Positions 46,601-57,294 of a stretch of DNA of 64,000 nucleotides are shown piece after piece. Source of the DNA: Eutypa lata. Its lineage: Eukaryota; Ascomycota; Sordariomycetes; Xylariales; Diatrypaceae. Numbering within the stretch: position 1 is the first letter of the stretch; each line of letters begins with the position of its first letter. The position numbers and the translations under genes are program-made. The stretch spans positions 186,001 through 250,000 of the forward strand of contig JAKULF010000017.1 of NCBI GenBank assembly GCA_022661535.1, in the 5' to 3' direction. The notes beneath the pieces are model-generated. The model saw only the letters and a program-made list of their open reading frames with translations, was not told the origin of the DNA and did not search any database.

Positions 46601-49600
46601 TATATAAATGTTTATAATAAAATAAATAATTATCGTTAAAATTTAAACTTTTTTAATAAATCTTTATAAAAGTTATACTTTTAATTAATAATTAATTTAT
46701 TTTATTAATTATTTTAATAATTACTTTTATAACGTAATTTTAAAAATATATAAAGATTTTTATTTAAATTACGTAAACTTTAACTTCGTTTTATATAAAT
46801 TTAATAACGCGTTTTATAATTTTATTTTAATATTAATTATAAAATAACGATAATTAAAATTTAATATTACGTTTTTTATAAAATTCGTTTATTTTAAATA
46901 TATCGAATTCTCGTTTATTATTTAATTTTAAAATTAAAATTTTTTTTTTTTTATTATTTTCGTTAAAAAATTAATTAATAAAATATTAAATTATTTTTTT
47001 AATATAATTTTATAAATATTATTAAATATCGTTTTTAATTTTTATTAATTTTATATTATAATATTAATTATAATTTTTAATTATTAAATTATAATATAAA
47101 TTATTACGTAATAATACGAGTTATATTATATTTATATCGTATTATATAATTTTATTTATATAAATTAACTTTTTTTAAACGTTTTTTAACGAAATTTTTT
47201 TTATTTTTATTATATTATAAACCGTATAAAATAAAGCTTTAATATTTTTAAATTTAAAATTTATATTATAAAATCGTTTAATAATTTAAATTAAACATTT
47301 AATATTAAAATAATAAAGTTAATAATGTTATAAAATAATTTTTTTATAATTTTTTTATTTATTATAATTTTTTCGTTATTATTAAATTTAAATATTATAT
47401 ATTAAAAAATAATTAATTTATTATTATTATTTTTTAATATATATTTTTATTTATTATTATTAATTTCGAATTTAAATATATTAAAAGTTTATAATAAAAA
47501 TTTTCGTTTTTTTATATTAATTATTATAAAAGCTTTTTTATTTAATAATTTTAAAATATTATAATTTAAATAATCGTTTTTTTATATTATATTTCGTTAA
47601 AAAATATTTTAAATAAAATTTTTTTAATAATTAAAATATACGATATTATTAAATTTAAACGAGATTTATTAAACTTAATTAATTATTATATAATAATATT
47701 AATAATCGAAGTATAAATAAAATTTATTTTAATATTAATAATAAAGTAATTTTATTTAATATTTTTAATTTTTTTTTTAATTAAATTATTAAAGTTATTA
47801 ATAATGTTAATATTTAAGTTATTATTTTATAATAATTAATTTTTCATATTATTTATAAAATATATTTAAAAAATTATTATTTAATAAATAATAATTATAA
47901 CGTTTAAAACGTTTTTTCGTATAATTTTTTTAATATTTTTTTCGTTTTTAATGCTTTTTTATTTAATAAAAGTTAAAGTTATAACGTTTTTTAATTTAAT
48001 TTATTAATATATAATATTAAAGATTAATTTATTATATTATTTAAATAATTTCTTTAATATATTTTATTTTATAAAAATAATAATTAAAAAAGTAAAATCT
48101 TTATATATATTTTTAAGTTTAACGAAAATTATTAAATTATTAAGTTTAATTAAATAATTATAATTATTATAATCGTTATTATTATTAATAACTTTATTTT
48201 TGTTTTTATTTTTATTTTTATTATTATTACTTTTTTATTTTTCGTTTTTATAATATTAAAATATATATTTATATTCGTTATAATTAAAATAAAAAAGTTT
48301 TTTTTTATCGTTTATAAAAAGCTTATTAAATCGGTTTTTTTTTTATAAATTCGGTTTTTTTATTTTTTTATTATTATTATTTTTTTAAATATATAACTTC
48401 GTATCTTTATACGATTTATTAATATTTTTTATTTAATTTTAAAATTTAATATTAAAGTTTTTAATAAGTTTATAAATAAAATAATTAATTATTTATAATA
48501 TAAAGTTTATAATTTTATATTAATAAATAACTTTGTTTTTTACGACGTTTATAAATATCGTAATATAAACGGTTTTATTTAATTTTATATTAATTAATTT
48601 TATTTTTTTTATATATTTTTAAAATTATATAATAAAAATAAAAGAATTTTTTTTATTATATTTAAAGTTATAAAAATTATTTTAAATACTTTATTAATGC
48701 GTTATATTAATTATTAAAAAAATAAATTATAAAGTTTTTAATATTTTAATTTTCGAAATTATATTTATAATTAATTATTAAAAGTATTATTTATAAATTT
48801 TTATAATAATTTTCGTAAATTTAATTTTAATAAATTTAAATAACTTTATATTTTTTTTATAATTAACTTTTTTTAAAGTAAAACTTAAAGTATTTTATTA
48901 AAGTTTTTAATTATTAAAACTTTTAAAATAATTTTCTTTTTTAATTTTAAAAGAAAATGTTTTTTATTTTTTTTTTAAAATCTTTTTCGGCGGATTTTTA
49001 TAAACTTTTATTCGTTTTTAAAGATTTAAAAAAATAAGCTTTTTAAATGTTATAATCGAAATTATTTAAATTTAAATTATTTAAATTTAAGTTATTAAAA
49101 TTTATACTTTATGTATTTTTATATTATTTATTAAGTTTATTTATTTATTAATTTTTTTTATAATAATATAAAAAAGAAAAAGTATAGTTTTTTCGTTTAT
49201 TTAATTTCGTTATTTCGATATTAATTAAATTATAATGGTTTTTTAATAAAGTAATTATTAACGAAATCTTAAGTTATTATTTATAAATATTATAATAAAA
49301 GTTTATAAAATATAATTATTTAAATTATAAAAAATATAAAAGTTTAAAATAAATTTAATATATAACTTAATTTATTATAAAATTAATATTATAAAAGAAA
49401 AAAAAAATAAATATTTATATATTTAAATAAATAAAAAATAAATAATTTATTTATTTATTTTATATTAAATATTTAAATAAATTTTATAATTAAAGTTTTA
49501 ATAAAATAAATATTAAGTTTAATTTTATTTTAAATAATACGTTTTTTATATTTAATATTATAACGTTAAAATATTATAAAATAAGTAAATTTATATTTAT

Positions 49601-50398
49601 TTATAATTACGTATTTATTAATATTTATATTTATTTTATATAAATTTTATTAAATATTAATTATACATTTATTTATTATTAAAATATAACGTTTATACGT
49701 TTATTTTATATTAATTTATTAATTATATAATTAAAGTTAATTTTAACGTTATAATTATTTATACGTAAATTTAAATTTTATATTTATATATTTTTAAATT
49801 ATTTTATAATAACGTTTATATCGTTTTAATATTAATTTATTATTTTTTATTATTAAACTTTTATTATTAATATAATTTACTTTTTAATTTAAGTTTTTTT
49901 TACGAAGTTATATATAATACGATTTATATTATTTATTATTATAAAAAGCTTATTAAATTTACGATAATTTATAAATATTAATAAAAAAAAAAGTTATATA
50001 TTTAATTTCAATAAAAAGAAAGAATTTAATATAATAACGTTAAAAAATTAATTCGAATAATTAATTTATTTATAAAGTTTTATAACTTTTTTATTATTAA
50101 AATAAAGTTATTTAAATAAGTAAAAAAATCGTTTAATTATTAAAGTTTTAATTAAATTAAAAAAGTAAAATATTAAATTATAATTTAATTTAATAAAAAA
50201 AAAAACATAAATATCGTTAATAACGTAATCGTTATAATTTTCGATAATATTAAAGATTTATTTGCTTTTCGTTATTATTAATATCGATTTTTTTCGCGAA
50301 TCTTTTAAATTAAAATTAATAAAACGTTATTATAAATAATATATTTATTTTTATATAAATCTTTTAATTATTAATTTATAAAATCGAAATTATTATTA

Positions 50399-50613
50399 TA
50401 TTAAAATATACGAATAAATATTAATTTCGAATAACTTTTAAAAAATAAAATATATATTATTAATTAAAAAAGTTTATATTAACTTAATTATAAGCTTAAA
50501 TTATATATTAATTTTTATATTTTAAATATTATACGTAATACTTTAAAACATTTTTAATATTTAACTTTTTATTATTATTATAAATCGTTATTAAAGCATT
50601 TTATTTATTAATA
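50399..50613. repeat. right 215-bp LTR
   Basis: Right copy of the same repeat, identical in length to the left copy and followed by ATAAA. Confidence 0.78.
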
Positions 50614-50903
50614 ATAAATTATATATTAAAATAAATATTATATATATAAATTTATTAAAGTTATAATTATTATTATTATAAATTTAATTTTTAATATTTT
50701 AATTAAATTTATTTATTAAATTTATTAAACTTAAAGTATTAATATAATAATAAACGAATTAATAAAAAACGATAAATAATATATAATAATTAAAGTATTA
50801 TATAAAAATAAAGTTTTTTATTATTAAATTTATTAATTAAAGTTTTAATATAAATACGAAATAAAAATATATAAATATATACTTTATATATTAATATTTT
50901 AAT

Positions 50904-52436
50904 TTATTATATAAAAAATTAAAATATAATTATAATATATTATTATTTTTATTTATAATAATTATAATTATATTCGTTATTATATTTAATTATATAAATA
51001 TTTAAATTATTAATAATTATATAATAACTTTTTTATATATAATTTTAAAGTTTTAAATATTTAAAATATTTTTTAAATCTTTAAAGTATTATTTTTATTA
51101 TTTAAATTATTATTATATAACTTTATTTATTAATATGTTTTTATAATTTAAAAAATAAAGTTATTATAAGATTTATTTCGTTAATTTTTCGTTTTTTTAA
51201 AGTTATTTTTAACGTATTTTTTTTATATTCGTATTTATATTTATATATATTAATAACGCTTTTATACTTTTAACGTTATTTTTATTTATTTCGAATTTAT
51301 TATTTTATTTTTATATTTTTAAAATTCTTTATTTTTTTTTATTTAATTAACTTTTTTTATTTTTATAAATATAATACTTTAATAATATATTATAACGATT
51401 TAACTTTAATATATAAAATAAATATTAATAATAATAATAATATTAAATATATAATAATAATAATAATTTATTAATTATTATTATTTTATTAATTTAATAA
51501 TTTTAATAAAGTTTATTTTATTTAATAATAATTATTAATTATTTTATTAACGAATTTTAAATATTATATATATATTATATTAATTAATTTTATTAATTTC
51601 GTTTTTTTATTATTATTTTTTATATTTCTTTTTAATATTTATTATTTTTATTTACTTTATTATAAGCTTTTAATTTTAATTTATTATTATTTATATTTTA
51701 TAAATATTTTTAATTAAATAATATAATATATTTAATATTTAAATTTTTTTTTAAATAATAATAACGATATATTTTAATAATTTTTATTATTTATAATATA
51801 ATATTTATTTATTAAATATAATGTTTTTTTTTATATTTAAATTTTTTCGAAATAATAATAATTTAATTTTAACGTTTTATATTATACGTAATATAATATT
51901 TATTTATTAAATATAACGCGTTTTTTACGTTTAAATAAAATGCTTTAAAATTAATAATAAAATAATTTAATAAAAAAAATAATAATAATATAAATAAATA
52001 AAATCTTTAATAATACGTTAATTTATAATAACTTTAATTTATTATTAAATAACTTTCGTTTTTTTTAATTTATTAATTTATAATTAAATAACTTTTATTA
52101 TTATTTATTTATAATAATACGCGACGTAATATAACGCTTTTAAGCTTTTATAAGTTAAAACGCTTTTAAATTATTATTAAGTTTTTTAATAATTTTTTAA
52201 AATTATTATTATATAAAAAATTAAAGTGTAATTATAATATATTATTATTTTTATTTACGATAATTATAATTATATTCGTTATTATATTTAATTATATAAA
52301 TGTTTAAATTATTAATAATTACGTAATAATTCTTTTATATATAATTTTAAAACCTTAAATATTTAAGGTATTTTTTAAATTTTTAAAGTATTACTTTTAT
52401 TATTTAAGTTATTATTATATAACTTTATATATTAAT
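50904..52436. mobile_element. small element with 231-bp direct terminal repeats
   Basis: Two 231-bp direct repeats (50904-51134 and 52206-52436) bound about 1.07 kb of AT-only DNA. Differences are mostly transitions. Trimming one base at the right end leaves TTAAT flanking both sides, a weak candidate duplication in such AT-rich sequence. The size suits a non-autonomous LTR element (TRIM-like), or the repeats may be two solo LTRs. Inside, two copies of an ATATTTATTTATTAAATATAA segment lie about 95 bases apart (near 51800 and 51895). Confidence 0.55.
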
Positions 52437-52608
52437 TAATATTAATATACGATAAATTAATATTAATTAATTAAAATAACGTATTAATTAATATATATTA
52501 ATTAATGCGTTAATATTATTAAATTGTTTTAAACCTTAGTTCTCGGTGGGCTTTTTAGGCCAAGTGTTCCCAGGCTTCATAAAGTTCTTTTCTAATACTT
52601 TTTAAAAC

Positions 52609-53267
52609 TTAAGCTATTTCGTCTTTCGTGATACTCTCCGCCGAATAGTAATCCAACTGGGTGTTACTATCTGGATATCCAATGGCATACGGCGGCCTGC
52701 GGAATACCGTCTCAATGATTCTACCCAACAGCCTTGTCGTCTCCGTTGGAATAGGCGCCAACTTCTTCATACTCTCCTTGTAAATGGTGGTAACAAAATT
52801 CTGGCCTCCAGATCCCTACATACGAGATTAGGGTCATGGACCAAAAGAATGAGCATAGCTAGGAGAGTAGACTTGCGTATTAGTTGCCCATATTTCTTAA
52901 GAACTGGGCAGAATATCCAAAGAGGTTATCGAGTTCATCAGATAAACTACCAGTGCCCCAAGCCAACTAGGCCCACTAACCCTCGCAGGCTCTGTGTAGT
53001 AACATGGTGAAGTCGAAAACAACGGGCCCCCCAGATGAAACCTACCTTATCTGAATCCTGCCGCCACTCCAAGCTGCCCTGGACTGGAGAGACGGTAAGA
53101 ATAAAGCTTCCCCTGATCGACTGTAGGAATATATAAGCCATAATAAGCGTTCAAACAAATTACGTTTGGACACTCGATCTTTTACCGAATCTTAGATCGA
53201 CGAAGCGCTCAAATAATGGCTTGATGTCTAGCTGGTGTATCGCCGGATTTGGTGCATTTAGAGCCAT
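52609..53267 (-). pseudogene. decayed multi-exon gene at the right border of the island
   Basis: Several minus-strand segments read as protein. An ATG at 53267 opens a first exon (ALNAPNPAIHQLDIKPLFER...) that ends at a GTAAAA donor. A second stretch after CCTACAG (SFILTVSPVQGSLEWRQDSD or VDQGKLYSYRLSSPG, depending on frame) is followed by a GTAGGT donor. A last exon at 52815-52609 (QNFVTTIYKESMKKLAPIP, RRPPYAIGYPDSNTQLDYYS) ends at TAA. The middle part cannot be joined without a stop, so the gene is probably broken. No family is recognised with confidence. Confidence 0.4.
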
Positions 53268-54218
53268 GCGGGAAACTCTACGTGACCTCAAACGAGGCTC
53301 GGAATGATGTGGTCGTGTTGTACGATGCTCCTCCAGCGTGGAAAATCTGGCGAGCTCTCCGGGGCCGGGGGGAGGGGGTCAACTGTCTGGGGTAAGATAC
53401 CAGGGGAAAGCGAACATTCTATTCGCTCTGATTTACTTTTGGTGGAAATTTTCGACAAACACAGAATTTGCGCGGCCCGAAATACCTCCCTCGGCAGGGT
53501 TGTTTTGTGAAGTATACAAGCGTGCTTTATTGCAGCAGGAGCAGGCTGTCTTGGCTGTGCAAGGTTGGGCCGTGAAAAGCCGGTGGGAATGTCTCGATTT
53601 ACGTGATAGCTATGTAAGTATGCAGTTGGCAGTTAGCATGTCTCACGGAGTAGCATTACATCATCTTCTAGTTAGAAGAGGCGAGGTTCATGTAACACAC
53701 CTACATATGTATGCAGAAGAATCACATAATTATGCAAAGACATTGCATCTCTCGGAGAGAAGTAAAGTCCGCAGCTACAAGCGTCGTAACCTCCAGTCGA
53801 TTCATAAACAGGCTCACTCAATAACTAGATACCCACCAAAAAAGGGAAAAGTTACCAAGGGTATTATCCGATAGAATCTTCATAGGGGCACATATACAAA
53901 ACCCACTATAGGGGTTTGGTTGCCGCTGGCAATGCCATCCTAATATAACATGTCTAAAAAGTTGCTTATGTATATGGCACATGTGTAGTTACCTACAATG
54001 TAGATGTAGCGGGTGGTTCTTCTGCGGTTGGTGTTTGGAACAGACGAATACTTCGTACATTATGCCTGATTGCAACCCTATATAGCACTCTTTATCATTA
54101 TGTAGGTGGAAAAATGGGGTAGGGTAACCTTTATTAGAGACACGGTATTACTAGTAATTGCGGTATGCATGTAGATACCTACTGTTTCACCTTGATAGAA
54201 CTACTGACAATATTATAG
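53268..54218. other. spacer upstream of the oxygenase-family relic
   Basis: A GTG-initiated ORF (53338-53874) lacks an ATG start and any family trait. The region where the missing N-terminal exon of the next relic should lie shows no matching sequence. Confidence 0.35.
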
Positions 54219-54614
54219 TGTCTGGCGTCCCTTGGTTGGCCCATGTGAAGATTGGCCACTTGTAATCCTAGATTGGACATCAGTGGACGCAAATAAGGAC
54301 ATCTGCCTCAACGATGCTATCAGACGTGACAGGGTAGATGAGAACTCGTTGTTGCATTATAATCCCAATCACAAGTGGTACTACATCAAAGATCAGGGTC
54401 CTGAAGAGCTTCTAGTCTTCAGGAACTCTGATGCTGGGGGGACCCGTTCGCGTAAGTATCATTATTATTTTGAATCAGGTTCAATACCTAGTGTCTCTAG
54501 ACTCTGACAAAAAATCCATACCCAGGTGCCTTCCACTGCGCAGCCTTGAACCCCGACGCTGCACCCACGCTATCGAGACAGAGCGTCGAGGTAAGATGCG
54601 TAGCATTCTACTAG
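54219..54614 (+). pseudogene. 5'-truncated AsaB/CmcJ-type oxygenase-family gene
   Basis: Two exons, 54219-54451 and 54526-54614, encode the C-terminal third of the fungal hydroxylase/desaturase family named after AsaB and related to CmcJ. Diagnostic blocks are VWRPL, EDWPLVILDWTSVD, LHYNPNHKWYYIKDQGPEE, LLVFRNSDAG and, in the last exon, SVEVRCVAFY before TAG. The usual N-terminal two thirds (with the VHVDQT and FDHT blocks) are not found upstream, although a branch-point-like CTGAC and a TATAG acceptor precede the first exon. It is probably a relic of a secondary-metabolism enzyme cut by rearrangement. A distant upstream exon cannot be excluded. Confidence 0.7.
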
Positions 54615-55326
54615 TCCACAAGGCCTATATAGCGGCAATTGATTTCTCCCGTATCACAATGAAGAATAATTATAGTTGGTTTGAACTACTGCCAAAATGT
54701 CGATAATTACCTTTATGCACAGTAGTATGTAGACTGAAATGAATGGAGACTATGTAGGTCTCATTAGCCGAGGGATATCCCCATCATTTGAGAGGACAAA
54801 CATAGAATCAATAATATACGAAGCTTACTACGACTCCACACCTTATCGGGTCACAGGTCATAGAGCCTCATGAGGGATAGAGCCATGGAAATATTACTCA
54901 GTCTATGTGAAGTTATGCAGCTCATCCTCTTACATTGAGGGGTTCTCATTCTGTGCAGTCTGCGCACTCTGCGCATCCATCCATCCATTCATCCATCCAT
55001 CCATACACATATGAGAGCATCATAATACGAAGTGCTGCAGCGAAAGGCTATAATACCTGAGGCCACGCATCGCAAGCTCTCCCACTCAAAAGTATGGTTC
55101 CATTTGTCAGTCTCACTCTTCCACCGATGCCCCTTTCCTTCACCATATCCATCTCAGCCAGTACCATTACTCCATGAGCACCCCTTGCTCGACCGACCAG
55201 TTCCACGCCCATTGCTCCATTGCACTTCATGAGCCACAAGCACCAGGGAACACTGGTCTCCTTAAGCTATGACCATGCGTATCTTAGCAGAGACGTGGCA
55301 TCCCCAAGCATAGGCAACAGGCTCGT
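54615..55326. other. spacer with CCAT tetramers
   Basis: A CATC/CCAT tetramer run near 54974-55006. No gene is seen. It contains the 3' flank of the F-box/ankyrin gene. Confidence 0.4.
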
Positions 55327-57294
55327 TTAAATATCGATCAGAGGAGGAGTAGGCACACGTGTATCCTCATTCGTGTTCTTGTTCTCCTTCGTAGGGCCCT
55401 TGCCTTTGCCTTTTCCCTTTCCCTTGCCCTTGTATCTGTACCGTCCTCCTTCCTTCTTGTGAGCGTCTCTGGTACTAGGAGTTTCAGGGAGCTCAGTATG
55501 TTGCTGGGACGCGGTTGTTCCTCGAGCCTCATCGGTAGCACGGTGCTTTTGCTTCTGGCTGCGCTTGGTGGCCTGGTTGGCGTTCTTGTTCTTCGTTTGG
55601 GTTTTGGAATCGGAAGACGATGAAGCATGAGGTACGCCAGCGTTGCCACCCTTATAGTTGTGCTGTCTTCGTTCCTTTCTGCGAGCGTCTCTGTTGCTGG
55701 GGATCTTAGGGAGCTGGAGATGTTGTTCGGATGTGGTTACTCCGGAGGCATCATTGTTGGTCCGGTTCTTGGGTTCGGCGTTCCGCTTTCGATTCATCTC
55801 TCTGAGGTGTTCCTTGTTGAGTTCCTTATCGCGACGCTCTCTCTTCTTCTGCAGGAACTTTCTGGTATCTGGATAAAACATCCGCGCCGCATAATCTTCC
55901 GCAATGTTGCCGTAGAAGTCGCGGATTGCGAAATCGGCGCCAAGTTCTACCAGTACAGCAGCGTACCTCCAAATCTCCTCTCCGCCATTGCGCCCCAGCA
56001 AGTTTATCCCTAGACAGAGCTGATGGAGCGGTGTGCGACCTTCCTCGTCCTGGTGGTTTACGTTCACGCCTTGTTTGATAAACCACCGGAAGAATTTGGT
56101 AGTAGACGGCGCTGGGTCGCAGAACTCGAAGATAGGAGTCCTGTGTTGGTCGCTGGCAGCGTTTATATCGCTGCCTTGTTCAAGTAGATAGCTGATTATC
56201 TCCTCATGACCATTAGGCACGCGGCAGGCGAGGCGTAGAACGGAAATCTCCAGCCTGCCGACGCCGAGTGGGTGAAACTCCTCAAAGACAGGCGCAATCG
56301 CATTTACATCTGCTCCAAAGTGTACGAGCACCTTTATGTGATCCAGTATACTCTCATGGACAATTTGACGTTGGTCTAGTTTCTCTTGCGAAAGAGCGAA
56401 GCGCATTGCATACGTAAATACGGGCTTGTAGCTGATGATAAGGGAGATGCATCGCATCAATGGAGTCTGTCCGTCTCCTCCAGGAAGGTTGGGGTCGGCA
56501 CCAAGTCGTAGTAGGGATTCTAGAAAGAAAAGCTGATTCCTGAAGGACCGGATGACCTCGTCTCGGTACTTCAAATGGCTAGCATCTGGGTATTGATATG
56601 GGCCCGTGCTTGGGAACGGGAGAGTCAAGGCGCCAAAGATTGGAGGCTCGCCTTCTCTTCTACCATCCGGGTGTCTCTTGTATTCCTGGTAAGGCTTCTG
56701 ATTGATATCGGCACCGTTGCGAACGAGGACCTTCAAGATTTGTTTTCGCGCCGCCTTTGGTCGAACATTCATTGCCAGGTTAATGGGATACAAGCCATTC
56801 ATTCTTGACCCGATCTCTTGCATGATAGGCGCGTGGACGTTAGCATTTCTCTCGATGAGGTTTCGGACCACTTCAACACTTCCTCTGCTAACAGCTACGG
56901 ATAGAGGAAAGGCGCCTTGACTCTTGCGAAAATCCCAAGATGTCAAGACTTGATCCGGACAGTGATCTTTTTTGAACCATGAATCCACCAGTGATGGGGT
57001 ATACGAAAAGACAATATCTACTGTCGAGACACTGTTGTTGAAACATCCCCACCAGAGAGCATGGTTATCGTCGTCCTTGGCGTCATGGTCGTATAGAAGC
57101 GACAAAACACAACCATGCATATGTCGGCATGTCTGCAAGAGGTGGTATCGGCTCGACTGTGGTAGATACGAGCAGATTTGAAGTAGAAGTTCGTTTGGAA
57201 TAGACACAATTCCGTCCATTTCGGGTTGTAGATCTGTTGTGGATGTAGGGACTAGGCTGTTGCCCAAGGCGGCTCCTGGTTCTTGATGGTCCAT
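55327..57294 (-). CDS. F-box/ankyrin-repeat protein with Lys/Gly-rich tail
   Basis: A single-exon 655-aa protein. The F-box lies at about 31-75 (IPNELLLQICSYLPQSSRYHLL), so it probably links to Skp1 in an SCF ubiquitin ligase. Ankyrin-type repeats run from about 115 to 490 (GAFPLSVAVSRGSVEVVRNL, KVLVRNGADINQ, SLLRLGADPNLPGGDGQTPL, YLLEQGSDINAASDQHRTPI, RTPLHQLCL, VELGADFAIRDFYGN), giving substrate binding. The remaining 165 residues are basic and polar. They contain a duplicated unit of about 39 residues (511-549 and 585-623, 74 residues apart) with the shared pattern TTSxQHxxLPxxPSxRDAxxKE, and a KGKGKG run. Such F-box/ankyrin genes are expanded in plant-associated ascomycetes. The target is unknown. 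The frame is intact. Confidence 0.85.
   Translation of the reverse strand: MDHQEPGAALGNSLVPTSTTDLQPEMDGIVSIPNELLLQICSYLPQSSRYHLLQTCRHMHGCVLSLLYDHDAKDDDNHALWWGCFNNSVSTVDIVFSYTPSLVDSWFKKDHCPDQVLTSWDFRKSQGAFPLSVAVSRGSVEVVRNLIERNANVHAPIMQEIGSRMNGLYPINLAMNVRPKAARKQILKVLVRNGADINQKPYQEYKRHPDGRREGEPPIFGALTLPFPSTGPYQYPDASHLKYRDEVIRSFRNQLFFLESLLRLGADPNLPGGDGQTPLMRCISLIISYKPVFTYAMRFALSQEKLDQRQIVHESILDHIKVLVHFGADVNAIAPVFEEFHPLGVGRLEISVLRLACRVPNGHEEIISYLLEQGSDINAASDQHRTPIFEFCDPAPSTTKFFRWFIKQGVNVNHQDEEGRTPLHQLCLGINLLGRNGGEEIWRYAAVLVELGADFAIRDFYGNIAEDYAARMFYPDTRKFLQKKRERRDKELNKEHLREMNRKRNAEPKNRTNNDASGVTTSEQHLQLPKIPSNRDARRKERRQHNYKGGNAGVPHASSSSDSKTQTKNKNANQATKRSQKQKHRATDEARGTTASQQHTELPETPSTRDAHKKEGGRYRYKGKGKGKGKGKGPTKENKNTNEDTRVPTPPLIDI

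Larger units (their letters stand above)
43432..50613. mobile_element. RIP-degenerated LTR retrotransposon, 7182 bp
   Basis: Two direct repeats of exactly 215 bp (43432-43646 and 50399-50613) align without gaps apart from transition-type differences. The left copy begins TGTTAAAATATACG and the right TATTAAAATATACG, as expected if the TG start was mutated to TA. Both end in TTATTAATA (CA to TA). The 5 bases before the left copy and after the right copy are both ATAAA, a candidate target-site duplication. Spacing and LTR length suit a Ty1/copia- or Ty3-type element, but the coding part is too mutated to classify, and orientation is unknown. Confidence 0.75.
43141..52527. repeat. 9.4-kb RIP-type AT island
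   Basis: Almost pure A+T with C and G confined largely to CG, CTT/AAG and GC contexts. CA and TG are nearly absent, as expected for exhaustive repeat-induced point mutation. No ORF above 60 codons survives. Composition changes abruptly at both ends. Inside it two long direct-repeat pairs remain readable, so it is a graveyard of at least two elements. Confidence 0.92.

Noticed and set aside
53338..53874. 178-codon plus-strand ORF
   Set aside because: It starts at GTG, its interior composition is random-like, and it matches no family.
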